64,000 bases of DNA, taken from assembly GCA_037389465.1 (NCBI GenBank), contig JAZARR010000153.1:2961001-3025000 (forward strand), given 5' to 3'. Positions 9,841-21,563 of the stretch are shown in pieces. This DNA is from Baylisascaris procyonis. Its lineage: Eukaryota > Nematoda > Chromadorea > Rhabditida > Ascarididae. The position numbers and the translations under genes are program-made. Under the pieces are notes generated by a model that saw only the letters and a list, made by a program, of their open reading frames with translations, made no database searches and was not told the DNA's origin. Position 1 is the stretch's first letter, and the number at the start of each line of letters is the position of its first letter.

Positions 9841-12640
9841 CCACTTTGAAGCATACGGATCAACTCGGATATGATTCAAGAGAAGCTCATTACAGCCTAC
9901 GTTATCCCCACCGGATTTTTCACGTTAGTTTAGGTGGTATCTACCCTTGCACATGCACCAATCGACTCATCCTCAATATTTCATTATTCAATATGATGTG
10001 CTCGTTTTCTTATATGTTGATTACAAGTGGTGAAATTCATCGCAGCAGACGTCCCAGTTACGATCAAATAAGAACAAAACTACCTCCATTCGCACTTCAA
10101 TGTTCCTCGTGTTGCAGTCACTTGAGAGCTAAGCGCACACACATTTGTACAGACGTGACGCTGCCATAATGCAGATTTGTAGGCGATGTGAATGGTGAGG
10201 GAGGCACTGCTTTTATATATAGGCCAGTAAGTTGAAAATGAATGTATTAAATCCTTTTTCAGTAGTTGCACATTTGACGAAATTGAAGTTTTCTCGACCA
10301 ACAAACGATTATGTACCCAGTAAGGTGTTGATTCCTCTTGTTCGTTAACACAAAAGGAATGTAAATTTAGCTTTAATATAGCACCGAACTGGGATCTTTC
10401 GGACACGAAAAAATTGACTATCGTTACGTGGTGATCAAGGTTCGAGGCTACGGTTCAAGGTGAAGAGTTGGGTGGAGATTACGAGTGACAACCCTCAGGT
10501 TTTCCAGGAATCTCGTGTCATCTTGCTGATAACTCGAAATCTGCAACAAAACGCACTCTCATCGCCGCTACAAAATATTTCACATGATATTTAGCTCACT
10601 CGTCGTACTTGATCTAATACATGAACTCCTCGCAATCAGCATTAACGATTCCAATGTTGTCACCGCGTAGTTGCCATATTGCGTGAATTAATCGTTAGAA
10701 AAAGTTTTATTTTCGACTTCGTCAACAATGGACACGGAAAATATTTTCCAAAAAGTTGGAAGTTTCGTAAGAGCCATATCGACAATGTGAAGTGGCAGAT
10801 GCCACATATCAAACAACAGCGTGGCTGGTGTGACAAGGAGCTTAAGAGTTTTGCTCAAGTGGTCACCAAAGAAATTGACGATTATTTCACATCAGATGTT
10901 TGTTTTCATTTAAGTCACTGCACATCGAAGGAAGTATCGTCACGATACAAACACTTTATTCATTTGATTATAATATTTATAAAAGAGAGTTCGATGCACA
11001 CTATGAAAATGCACATTTATGGCGATTTTAAATTCACGAGGATTACTGCTTAGCACAACCAATGAAGATTCCTTGCATGCCGTCGGTGATGAGAAGACTC
11101 ATATGCCGCAGAATCGCAGTTAATGGCGCCCAACCCCATTTCTGTTGTTCATTTCATGAAACATTTTGAAATAGTCTCTGTTGTCCTTTGTAAATTCCAT
11201 CTTTTATAACTTCAGGCTCCTGAATACTCCCGAATTCCGCATTGACTTCGAGCCCCATTAAGCAATCTTCTGGATGCCTTAGAAGATTACATGTTTTAAG
11301 ATGTCCGTTGATCAACCTCACCATCTGATGTTTGCTCTAGACATGGACCTTCAGAGGTATCAAAAATTGCATTAAGTACCAAGTGGGGCAGTACGCTGGC
11401 GGACACAATTAACGTTTTTGCAGTCACATTCACTACACTATCCACTATTGCAAAATCCCTACAAAAAAAACGAAACCTGCTCGATAACAGCACCCCATAT
11501 ATTTTCATTGGGTCATCTGCCCGCACAAATGTTCTGTAAAATGCTCTTTTTTCAGATGCAAGGAGTTATGAGATTCGAATCGAACCGGTATAAAATGCCC
11601 ATTACAGATCGCCTACAAATTTAAACATTCGATTACTTTTTTAATAACTCTTTTTTCAATAGTTTTTGAGTTAAAACTACCGAGTAAACAGAAAACTCAA
11701 ATGCAGGTGCATAGATGTAGCCCCGTCATGCCATTACTGATTTAAGCCAGTCTTCCCGAGATCTCAGAGGATTACACGTTTTAAGATATCCGTTGATCAA
11801 TCTCTCTCCCGGTATTTGCTCCAGAGGTGCAGAGGTTTAATGATGCTGTGATCAAAAACACTGGTCAACATGTCGAGATTATTTTCAAATTTCATACAAA
11901 TTATCAAGGAGAATCTCGACAATGAAAATTCTCGGCAGCGGAAACCTCAATATTTCCTTCAGATGTACACTGCTACATAATGAAAGCAGCTAAATCACAT
12001 CAAAAGATCCCATTCATGATGAATAAGACCCGAGGAAGAGGATTTTACAGGTTATCGTAGTTCACCGAATGTTCCAATCATCATATTTTCTAGTGCTAAC
12101 CTGTAATAGCAAAAATTCGTCTTATATGAACTTGGAATACCTCCACAGGCAAATATTCGAGGGTCTAACATTCTTTAATTTCATTGATGCATCATTCAAA
12201 TAAACACATCGAAATATTTGATTCGGTAATCCCTGATAATAACTTGCCCTTTTTCGGCTTCTTAAAAATACGTTTCAGTGTCGATAACAGAAATCTCTCA
12301 TTTGGAAATAAGACCTTATCGGCAGGAAACAAACTGTGGTCATTTCATAAAACTCAGTTCCACCAAGCTGATTCAAATCTGAAATACTATGTGGGCATAG
12401 CTAATTTATGTTGCCATATCTCAGCTCTTTGTTGTAAGACAACAACAGGTGCTGAAAAAATTTTTCACGATTCGCTAAGCCGGAAAAACTTCAGCTTCCT
12501 TCATTATAGAATACCTTGGTTTCATGTTAGTCAACATTTTTTGCGTTCTAATAATGCAAGGTCCAGCCACGAGAAGCCATCTGCTACCTAACACCTAACC
12601 GAAATATTTTCGGCTTTAACGCTGCTACAATTTTCAACCT
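9841..12640. other. Spacer of unit B with no recognised gene
   Basis: Near-identical copy of 3095-5894. It contains the same unrecognised open frames, for example 10679-11053 and 12184-12591, which I do not call as genes. Because the duplication is so recent, conservation between the copies says nothing about coding function. Confidence 0.5.
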
Positions 12641-12683
12641 CCTTCAGCAATGTGTTCGGTGATACTAAATTGTAAAGATTAAG

Positions 12684-12691
12684 TGACGTCA
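12684..12691. promoter_or_regulatory. CRE-like palindrome TGACGTCA upstream of SXP gene C
   Basis: The same perfect palindrome as in the gene B promoter, also 316 bp upstream of the start codon, although flanking bases differ (for example GGTAAAG versus GATTAAG on its left). Confidence 0.55.
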
Positions 12692-12839
12692 CAAAGTACA
12701 AGTTCTCTTTGAAGCTAAGCCAGCCGTTGGACCAATTTATTTGCATTTGACACTTCCGTCTCTTTTCATCGCTCTTTTGTCTGTTCTCTCCTACGCATCC
12801 ATTCACCTTCGTTTTCTTTCATCCTCTCCACTTCATCTG

Positions 12840-12954
12840 CTTATCAGCAAGCCCAGTGCTTATTGACTCACTGGTGCTTGTCCTTTTTACAGTGTCTGTC
12901 AACAGTTGATCCGTGATCTCGAAAAGATCAACACCATCCGGTGCGAATATATAA
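12840..12954 (+). promoter_or_regulatory. Core promoter of SXP gene C (TGATAAG site, TGACTCA, inverted repeat, TATA box)
   Basis: CTTATCA at 12840-12846 reads TGATAAG on the other strand and fits the intestinal GATA-factor (ELT-2 type) consensus. A TGACTCA AP-1-like site follows about 20 bp later. The inverted repeat GTTGATC/GATCAAC is at 12905-12911 and 12926-12932. A canonical TATATAA lies at 12948-12954, 46 bp before the start codon. Gene B has lost the first GATA site (CTTATGA there) but has a CGATAAG-type site nearer the start, so the two genes may differ in expression. Confidence 0.55.
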
Positions 12955-12999
12955 GGCCGAATAGTGCAATGTGAACCGGCCTCGGCGGTACTTCCAACA

Positions 13000-15023
13000 A
13001 TGAATTACTTGGCATTGCTCACCTTTGTCGCGTTACTGTTATGCCATTTGACGATCGGCGGTGCACAACCACACGGTGATGGACGATTCCCTGGAGGATT
13101 CAACAGAGACGAACCGATGAACCACCCTCATCCGAGAGGGTTTGGTGGAGGCCCTAAGTCTGAATTCTTCAGAATTTGCTCTCGATGGCATCCATTCGGG
13201 CGATGGTGGCTACCCGAATTCCTCAAGAACGTCTCCCGTGACGGTGTGGAAAAGTTTTGCGATATTGTACGGAACGAAAATCTGACAAAGGCCGAAACCG
13301 AACAACAGCTCGATCAGTGGGCTCAAGAGCAAGGAGGGGACGTTTACGTAAGTTTACGCTTCATCAGGATCACATCAACATCTCTGTGCGCAGGTCTGAA
13401 TTTGCATTTGCAGAGCCCATTATGCTTATATCGTGCTTTTTACGTGATTGCGTGTGTCAGTAAGCCTGTCCGACAGTTTTAACTCAGTAAGCATTGAAGT
13501 TAAGATTATGGATTTTTGCGAGTATGGTGGATGGAATAGCCACAGCGAATGAAATGATAGTCCCTTTATTTCGAGAACACCTGTAGACATTGGAAGACGT
13601 GATAGAAAATTTTCATGCGCTCTATACCAATCGGGAATTCGTTTATCGCCATTCAGAACGCCGAAAGACGGATCTTTGTAGAATTCAATCAATTAGTTGA
13701 TATATGTATATGAGCGCCTAAGGATTATTCAGCATTATGTACCATTTCTCAACAATTTCTGAAATCAATGTGTGATATGAACGAGACGATGAAACGCTCA
13801 CAACAGGACATCCCCCTCCCCCTGGTCCCCGCGATATGCTTCTCCACTTGTTTTGAATACTTTATTTCTTCTACATTCCTTTTCCAATTCCTCTTCTTCG
13901 TTCGCTTCTTTTGTGAATGCAAAAAAAACCTTGAAGTATACACCTTGAATGAATCGTACTAAACATGTGGAACGCTTTGCAGTTCATAGGTAATTTTAAA
14001 TACGAGCAGAATGAGAGAGAATAAGAGAGAACAATCTTGCTGCTTCCTTTGATAGGTCTTTCACTATTATCTAGCCTGTTGTGATCACTGTGCAGAAGTT
14101 CTGTTATCATGTCAACCGGAAACTGCATGTAATAACCTTTTTTTTCGGTGGAGCAACTCATTCCGACCTTGCAGGAAAAATTCAAGAATTATACGGACCA
14201 GAAAAAACAGATGCGAGAAAATGTTCAGCAGAAAGTCCAGGAACTTATTGCGAATGTCAGCAAATTCATTGACGATGAGGAAAAGATTCTGAGCGATACG
14301 AGTTTGACAAGGGGACAAGAAAAAGAACAGGTATCCCACTTCTTGCTTAAGTGCCTAATGACGTGCACAAATCTTTTAACAGCAATATTTCGAGTTTAAA
14401 AACGAAACCCGTCGAAATCGCACGATACACTTTGGTTTGTTTTTTCTTCTGACCAAAAAGATGGTCAAAACTTTTTTGGAAAGTATTAGCAAAACTAAAA
14501 TTCAAATCGCCGCAGTTTTTCCAGTGTCTTTTTCTCAACGAATCGATATTGTCGTCTTAAAAAAAGTATTTAAATCTCATTCGTGTCAGTTACCACGCTA
14601 GAGTTTAATAAATTCTATATGTCTTTCATAAGAAGCATCAAAAATTCCACACCTGCAGGCTTTACATTATGCGAGGATGTTTAGCTTCGTTAATTTCAGC
14701 TTATGGATCTAAAGATGGAAGCCAACTGGGCCGTGGTGGGACTTGCGCATATGATAAGAAAAGAAGCAGGATTCCTTGCTGATGAACATCGACGAGGACC
14801 TTGTCCTGGATGCCGACCGAGGTTCCCACCCATGCCACAACCATTCTCACACCATGGTCCTGATTTTGGTTCTGACATGCCTGGAAGAGGATCGCGATTC
14901 CCAGATGACGACAGTGAATCTTTTGGACCATACGGACCTTTCAATCAAGAAGAACGTTTTGAACAAAATGAACTACCTGGGCGAGATGGGCCACCTGCAC
15001 GTAACGGGCCTTGGGCGGCATAG
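13000..15023 (+). CDS. SXP/RAL-2 family secreted protein, gene C (complete, diverged paralogue)
   Basis: Exons 13000-13347 (donor GTAAGT), 14175-14330 and 14700-15023, all phase 0, encoding 275 residues. Domain order is as in gene B: signal peptide (1-22), Gly/Pro/His-rich linker, SXP/RAL-2 (DUF148) domain with PEFLKNVS and ENLTKAE motifs, then a Gly/Pro/Phe-rich tail. Compared with gene B, exon 1 differs at several residues (E33G, SDFF to SEFF, CSPW to CSRW, DGMDR to DGVEK, HDQ to QEQ). Exon 3 differs at its start and has one extra residue (DDSESF versus DDESF). Introns have drifted strongly while exons remain alignable, which suggests selection for protein function. The role is unknown beyond being a secreted nematode-specific protein. 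Confidence 0.88.
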
Positions 15024-16310
15024 AGAGGATCAGAGAATGGATTGAGAATGACTGTGAAGACATGGCTACGAAAACGAACAAAATTGAACTTAATTCAAAA
15101 GAATCATTTTATGCATTTCTAATAAATTTTCCTTCTAACAAAATACAGTGAAATTGGTATGTGTAATGTTATTGTTATTCTCCCCGGAACAATATTGTTT
15201 ATTTCTCGGAATTGCTTTTGCATAGTGCACATTTGCTTAATATGTTCTGAAACTTTATTCAACATGCCAAACGATTGCTTAAGAAATAATGGGAATTCCA
15301 TACACATATTCGCTTCTATGCAATAGCTCTTATAATAAATCAGGCATGAAGATTAGTTGAAGGGGCGAATTCTGCTATCAATGCGTTCACTACTAGCTAC
15401 TGTTCACGCATTGCATCAATTATAAGGCTAAGTTGACAAATTTTCTAAGAAAATACCATAAAATACGATCTTTTATTGCTCTCTATACAATTTTTCACAT
15501 TGATCTTGCAAATATAGATAATTTTCACATATTGAAATGTGAGAAAAAAATTTGCATACATTTTTGCAAATCGATCTCTCATCTGTACTGATCGAATTAT
15601 AATAGCAACTATTGTTTTTGTAGAGGATTTGGATAACCATCAATTGGTCTTTTGATCGATTGATCATTGATCGCTGATGGCCTTTTCTTAAACTTACTAT
15701 TTTTTTGAAGTTGCATGTTGTATCAACTTCACCAATACTTTTCTCTAGTTGAGTTGTCATCCGACCACAGTAAAATCTGCATTCAGCGATTTAATCTCTT
15801 TGCGTATTTTTTAGGCATTTTTAGGTCTGCGCAAATGAGGTTAATCAATAGACGTGAGTGCTTCATCAACTGATTATTAGACAGTACACATTTGCATCGA
15901 CCAAGATTTGTACTTGTTGATTCAATCGCATCGCATTGAATCTTCCAGGGAGACAAGGACCGAAAAATGTAAGCCTGCAGAGTTGGGTAGAAACAGATGC
16001 ACTCCATAGCATTTATGACATTGCTAAATGGCTTGAAAGCATGACACTTATTAAATTCTTTTTCAATAATTGCCAATGTATAGAAAAGCTGCTAGAAGTG
16101 GAACAGTTTTGTTCATGTTGGTATACCTACATATGCGAAGCTTATCTCCGAAAATTCTTGTGTTGGTAGCATACTGTGTTGGACGGCGAGGATTCTAAAT
16201 AAATTTGTGCTTCACTATAGAAAAATCTGACTGATTGATGTGATACACCTATTTGGACGCATTACTGCGAAAAAATTGCCTATTACTTTCAAGTGTTGCA
16301 CCGAATGAAA
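13498..16310. repeat. Diverged third copy of the SXP/RAL-2 unit (partial)
   Basis: Intron 1, exons 2-3 and about 1.2 kb of 3' flank of gene C align with the equivalent parts of units A and B, but with many substitutions and indels. For example, 16183-16300 resembles 2199-2312. Similarity ends near 16310, just where units A and B continue into a decayed LINE and other DNA that gene C lacks. This suggests that the insert entered the A/B ancestor after its split from C. Confidence 0.75.
15121..15126 (+). terminator. AATAAA polyadenylation signal, SXP gene C
   Basis: First canonical AATAAA after the gene C stop, 98 bp downstream. The genes A/B hexamer position is mutated to ACAAAA in this copy. 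Confidence 0.6.
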
Positions 16311-17479
16311 ACGTTTTGTCGCTGAGGTCGACTTTAAAAACAAAATGAAAATGTGCTTAGAGAAAAATTATGAATATGATAATATCGGAGTAAACAAAAA
16401 ATTTTAGGCAACATTGAGGCGAAATCAGTGCGCATAATTGTAATATATGAGCGAAATATAGAGTGAACGAACTTGTTGAGTATTAGTGAGCTTGTTGAGA
16501 AGAACTCTTAAAGGAATTCCTCAAGAGCCACATTTTATTAAAGATATATTGAAAGGATTATATATCAAAAATTTTATCAATGCCTTACGTATAATGTGAA
16601 AGCAAAAATACCAAAAATAATCTCTAACCAAATATAAATGATAGTCGGCAAGTTGTAATGCTGCATTGTTAAGATTTAGTTCTCTATCTTATTTCTATGA
16701 GTAATGAAGAAAATTTTGTGAACTTTTAAAGAACTGGAAGGCATCAACTGAATAATCACGGCTTTGGCAGTTTAGCTAGAGAGGTTTTTTTTAGACGAGA
16801 GTGCGGAGTAGGTGTTTTCTTAATCGTTGATTGAGTAAACATTTCTTACGTGGAAGCGCATTCATTTGTCGATAGCAAACATCGCTTCCATAGTGATTGT
16901 TCCATAATGAACTCGAGAATCACGTTGTTTGACAAATATGACTCATCGATATGTCAATAAAAGAGGATTTAATTGTGCAGTGATTACTGTAAACGCATAC
17001 CGTTAGCGGTTTATGTGCATTGCGATTATAGGCTTGTTGATAGAAAAACCGATTTCGAACCAAAAACCATCGATCGCGAACAGATGAAATGAGAAGAATT
17101 TTTTGGTGGCAATTAAAAATGAGCGTGATGCTATTTCTCACTATGTCAAATAAAGCATGATCGCTAGAAAAATATTCAAAACAAGAGCCATAAATAGAAA
17201 AACATGTTCACAATTAGCAAAATAGACGATGAAGAAGTCAAAGAACTAATGGGATGATATTTGGATTCTGCTAACCTAACTAAACACTAACTTCACAAAT
17301 TACCAATAAAAATACTCTCAACAAGAATCATGTCAATAGGCCAAAGATTAAGTTATTTTACGCGCCAACCTTTTACACAACGAAAGTTTGGCTAGCGAAA
17401 AATTCATGCAGAAATATTGAGTTCTTTGTCAATAATAAAAGATATTTTGAGCAGCATATCAGAGATGATTTTATCATTT
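16311..17479. other. Intergenic DNA, nothing recognised
   Basis: AT-rich sequence past the end of similarity to units A and B. I see no splice-consistent open frame, RNA gene or repeat family in it. Confidence 0.5.
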
Positions 17480-17972
17480 CTTCAATATTTTAATCTGCTT
17501 CTTCGTTTATTCCTCTGTTCAGTTAATTATACAATTATTTATTGATTTGCCACTGATATATTTATTTGCTTCTTTAGTCATAGGTTAATTTCTTTATTCA
17601 TTGATCCACTGTTTTTAATTTATTTATTTATTTATATATTTGTGTGTTTATTTATTTATTTATTTAATAACTACACTAATTACTCACTTAATTTTATGAA
17701 TCCATTTTATTCATTTCCTTAATTAAAAACTTGAGCACTTTGTTCGCTTTCTAATTTCCTCGACCACTAGTTCATTTATTTAATTAGTTGCTCACTTGCT
17801 CATCTAATTTCTCTATTTATTTCTCCATTTATTGCACTCACCTATTCGTTTTTAAATTAAAATATTTTACTCAATTCTTTTTCTGCTCGATTATTTGTGT
17901 ATTTGTGCAGTCATTCATTTATTAGCTTATTTATTTATTTATTTGATATATATCTATATACGGATTTACCTC

Positions 17973-18030
<58 letters not shown>

Positions 18031-18560
18031 GTGTATGTTTATGCCTTCATTTATTTATTTACTTGTTTATTTATTTTTATTCGTATTTATATATTTATAT
18101 ACATATATTAATCCACCCATTCAACTACGTTCATTTATTGTTTCATGTATTTTATTTGCTGATTTATTGATTTATTATTCATTCATTTATGCACCTTATT
18201 TATTCACCTGCTCGGTTTATTCGTCCATATTATTGTCTCGTCTGTCTATTTATTCACTATGTATATATATATATTCATATATCTTGCAATTTCTTGGTTT
18301 ATTTATTTAGTCATATCTCTATTAATTTCTTAGCGATGCGCTTAATAAATCAACTAATAAAAATAACGGACTATTTTATTCAATTATTTACATAGATATT
18401 TACTCATTTTTCGCTTATTAATTTCATTATTTACTCATTTATTCACTTCCCTTTTTTATTCCATGCCTAATTACTGTTCTTCATTCTTATTTATTGCCTT
18501 CTTTCCTTTTCATTTATTTTATTTACTGCGTTTCTATGAAAATTTCATACTTCCTGTGGA
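17480..18560. repeat. T-rich TTTATT/ATTTATTT low-complexity tract
   Basis: About 1.1 kb of degenerate, T-rich sequence built from ATTTATTT, TTCATTTATT and TTTATTTATTT words. A pure AT dinucleotide run is embedded in it. Open frames through this tract (for example 17897-18310) read only F/I/Y/L-rich low-complexity peptide and are not genes. Confidence 0.85.
17976..18028. repeat. AT dinucleotide microsatellite
   Basis: Uninterrupted AT repeat of about 53 bp inside the T-rich tract. It is likely to be length-polymorphic. Confidence 0.95.
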
Positions 18561-20835
18561 AACTTATTTATACGTTTTCCATATTTAGAACCCTGAAGAA
18601 AATAAAATAGTAACATTTGCGGCCACTTGAAACTGCGTGGAACTGGTATACGCTCTCCAGTGTGTTCGCCCCGATGCCGTAGAGATCAAACCATTGGGAA
18701 CAGTAAGATCACAGAAAAATGCATATTGTTTGCACCCAAACGTCTTAAAAGCAGGTTGACAGCCCCCCCCCCCCCTCAGTCCTTAAAACATTCGACCTTC
18801 GGAAACCGTGAGGTACTTGGCACCCAGCACACAAGTGAAGTCGTACAAGTTCGGGCTCATAGGTCGATTCCTGGAGAAACACATAAATATGGATTTCATT
18901 AAGAGTTTGATTCATCTGAAAATATTTTGTCGCAAGGAATCGACACTTCTTTGCGACTTGAAGAAAAATTTTATTCATCATTAAGCAATATCGCAAAGCA
19001 ATTCCTCACAACATGGCAATACAAAAACTCATCGTACAATTAGCAAAAGGAAGAGAGATTCTTTTTTAGGCGCAAGAAACAATGGCAATGAGAGAACTTA
19101 CACAACATTTTGCTAAAATTAGGCATCACCAGGTGGCAACGGATTCACCTTATGTATATAAGGTATCTGGAATGGAAACGTAAAGGGGTGGGGGAGGGGA
19201 GAGGGGGGAGAAGAGGAGGACGGAGAATTAAGGACTGAAAAAGTGGAATACCAATAAACGCTAGAGAAGCAAAACAATGAAAAGATAATAGAGCCGCTCG
19301 AATAAATCAAACATACGCTAAAAGCTATCGTTCGTCTCTTGCATGCTGAAAGGTCTCTCTTCTTTTGTTGTTTGCATAATACAACAAACATATACGCCAT
19401 TGCGCCGCCCATCTATATTCTTTTAAAGCTGTAAAAAAAACGGCAAAATCAAAGATGACGATTCCTATATGCACAATCTTGAACTCAAAAAAAAAAAAAT
19501 TCAACCCTAATCAGAGGAACCTTTGCAACGAAAAGTGTATAACACCAAGGAAAAAACCATGATAACACCTCTTTCAACATAGACCCTTCGAAATTATTTC
19601 AAAATTAGATTCTATATCCCCTATATCCATATTGCAATCCCCCTTGCATTGACCTACCGAGTTGGACAAACCACGTTGCAATACAAGATCATTATACTCA
19701 GACCAACATGATCGTTAGAAAACAAATGACTTCATCATCCAGTATCTTCACTAGCAGATGAAGAGCATTGATGCATGTTATGAAGAAAGAATCGAAGGTG
19801 TTCGGTTAAAGAGACATTTGCAACAAAGAGGAAACGATGACACTGGCTTTCATTATAAAGCGGGAATCGAAATTGGGACTCAAAGATATCCTATGGTGCA
19901 GATTTATCACATATATTTGGAGGAAAATTTAGTACTATGATGATTTCTCACTAAAATGAAATGTGCATATCCAATGGCATAGAAGTTGATAGCGATAAAA
20001 CAAACGACATTACGCATAAAACATCAATGAATGTAACCAACATAAACAATAGAAAATTCACAGCACATATAAGTATTACAATGGAAAAAAAAACAATATG
20101 GATTGGGTGTCGATAGATAAAAAAATATATGATTTTAACAGATCCAAAGTACTATAGAACTACCCCACCCTCTGCTCACCTCTTATCTTAGGCTAGGAAA
20201 TATGTACGGAGCACTTTCCGATACAACAATACTACGTAGTTCGACTTAGTGTGAAATGCCCACGTTTATTGGATTTGTGCGCAACAGCAGTTTGAAGTTA
20301 ATATCCTTTTCCTTTATGCGTGCAAAAAATATGCACTCTAGTAAAATGGATAGTCCCGTCTAGCGTTCTACCACCAGCGGACAACACTACATTCTTATCC
20401 ATATAAGAGTGAAAGATGAATGAAGAAGATTATCCTTAATGAATATTCTATCACGATGAAAAGAAGACGATATATTTATAACAAATGACAATCGCATATG
20501 GAACGAATTAGACGGTGAACTCATTGAATTGCTCTTCTTTATCCATGCCAAAGATAATTCCTAAGGAACCACCAACATTAAAATTAGACGATACATAAGC
20601 AAGTAGAGAAGACGTTTAGATATGAATAAATAATGATTGCCTGAAAAAAAAGAAATGAATCAACAACACCAAAGTTATAGCATCTTACAGATATCAATCA
20701 ATCTTGTTTTTTTTTTATCATTTCAAAATCCCCAAATAAGAAAATATATAAAGGTAGGTGAATATGAACAAAGAGCATCTGTTGCAAAAATAAAATATGG
20801 ATGAGGAGACACTCAACAACAGAAGCAGCAATAGT
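18561..20835. other. Intergenic DNA with G-rich and C-rich runs, no gene recognised
   Basis: It contains a less AT-rich island at about 18620-18900 that includes a 13-C run at 18763-18775, a G-quadruplex motif at 19185-19208, and several poly-A tracts. No open frame here has a recognisable domain. A GGTCGATTCCTGG stretch near 18862 resembles a tRNA B box, but no tRNA fold surrounds it. Confidence 0.5.
19185..19208 (+). other. Intramolecular G-quadruplex motif
   Basis: Four G runs of 4, 5, 4 and 6 bases separated by loops of 1, 1 and 3 bases, within a purine-rich stretch that extends to about 19228. It fits the standard G-quadruplex pattern and stands out in an AT-rich intergenic region. Confidence 0.7.
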
Positions 20836-21291
20836 GCGTAGATAGAAATGATTCAACTACATCTTAAAAGCTGAAAGAGTGTGTGTCTTAACGATTTCAA
20901 CGGGAAGCAGATCCCAAACTCATAAAACGCGAAATTGGAAACCATGCAGAACATTGAGAGGGAAATTGAAACATTTCTGACGCTGGCATGCCGGAAAAGC
21001 CGAACTCAATTTTATAACAAAAAAATCAAGTCAACCTTGAGTTTGCGATATTCAAATGAATCCAGTTTAAAAAATTTTAGCTTGGTAATGTAATAATGTA
21101 ATTTGGCTGGTGTAGGCCAACGTAGGTTTTGCAAAAAGCAGTATGGTGAGGAGTTTCTGGATATTTTTTAGCTTCCTAATAACAGAAATCAAATATGGGA
21201 GCGCAATCATCCAAAAGAAGTTGGCAATATGAGATGAAATTACTTTGAAGACATTATCCACAAAACATTGTGAATCGATGCACCAATTCAA
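20836..21291 (-). mobile_element. Decayed LINE, 3' coding end (post-RT region)
   Basis: The minus strand reads, across a few stops and frame changes, the C-terminal domain that follows the reverse transcriptase in CR1/Jockey-like LINEs. In order it shows a VIRKLKNIQK helix, a TLLHYQAKIFKLDSFEYRKLK stretch at about 21020-21090 (where L.SLEYRRLK.DL is the family hallmark), and then a VRNVS...F..VSNFAFYEFGICFPLKSLR region matching the usual R..NVWNSLP..VV..... element. It lies about 270 bp beyond the scc-3 stop codon and could influence its 3' end. Confidence 0.7.
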
Positions 21292-21563
21292 ACTTCATAT
21301 TTTTCTGCTTCTCCGAGCAGATTCTCCACGTACAATGAACTCTCTAATATGCAAAAATTACTAGCATGCTCAAACTTCTGGTCTATCTAAAAAATGAGAC
21401 CAATTAAGATCCCAGAACTAATAGATATGGATTGAAAACAGTCCTCAGATCCTTACACAAAAACAAAAGTCAACGAATGATGTAACTGACATTAAAGCCT
21501 CCGCAGGAAATTTGAAAGCTTTTAAAGTTTCTCCGCACTCATCTCATAATAAAATCTATGTTA

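Larger units (their letters stand above)
6751..13497. repeat. Tandem duplication unit 2 (SXP/RAL-2 unit B body plus gene C promoter and exon 1)
   Basis: This is the second copy of the 6.75-kb unit, 6,747 bp long because its poly-T tract is four bases shorter. Its body (6751-12640) is near-identical to 1-5894. Its right part (12641-13497: promoter, exon 1 and start of intron 1 of gene C) is an older, diverged paralogue of 5895-6750. The abrupt change from near-identity to clear divergence marks a recombination breakpoint, or an assembly join, upstream of the promoter. Confidence 0.95.

Noticed and set aside
17897..18310. 137-codon open frame rich in I, Y, F and L
   Set aside because: It runs through the TTTATT/AT low-complexity tract and is an artefact of the repeat.
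18830..18900. tRNA-like sequence with GGTCGATTCC
   Set aside because: Only a B-box-like word is present. There is no A box at the right distance and no cloverleaf could be drawn; at most it is a tRNA-derived SINE remnant.
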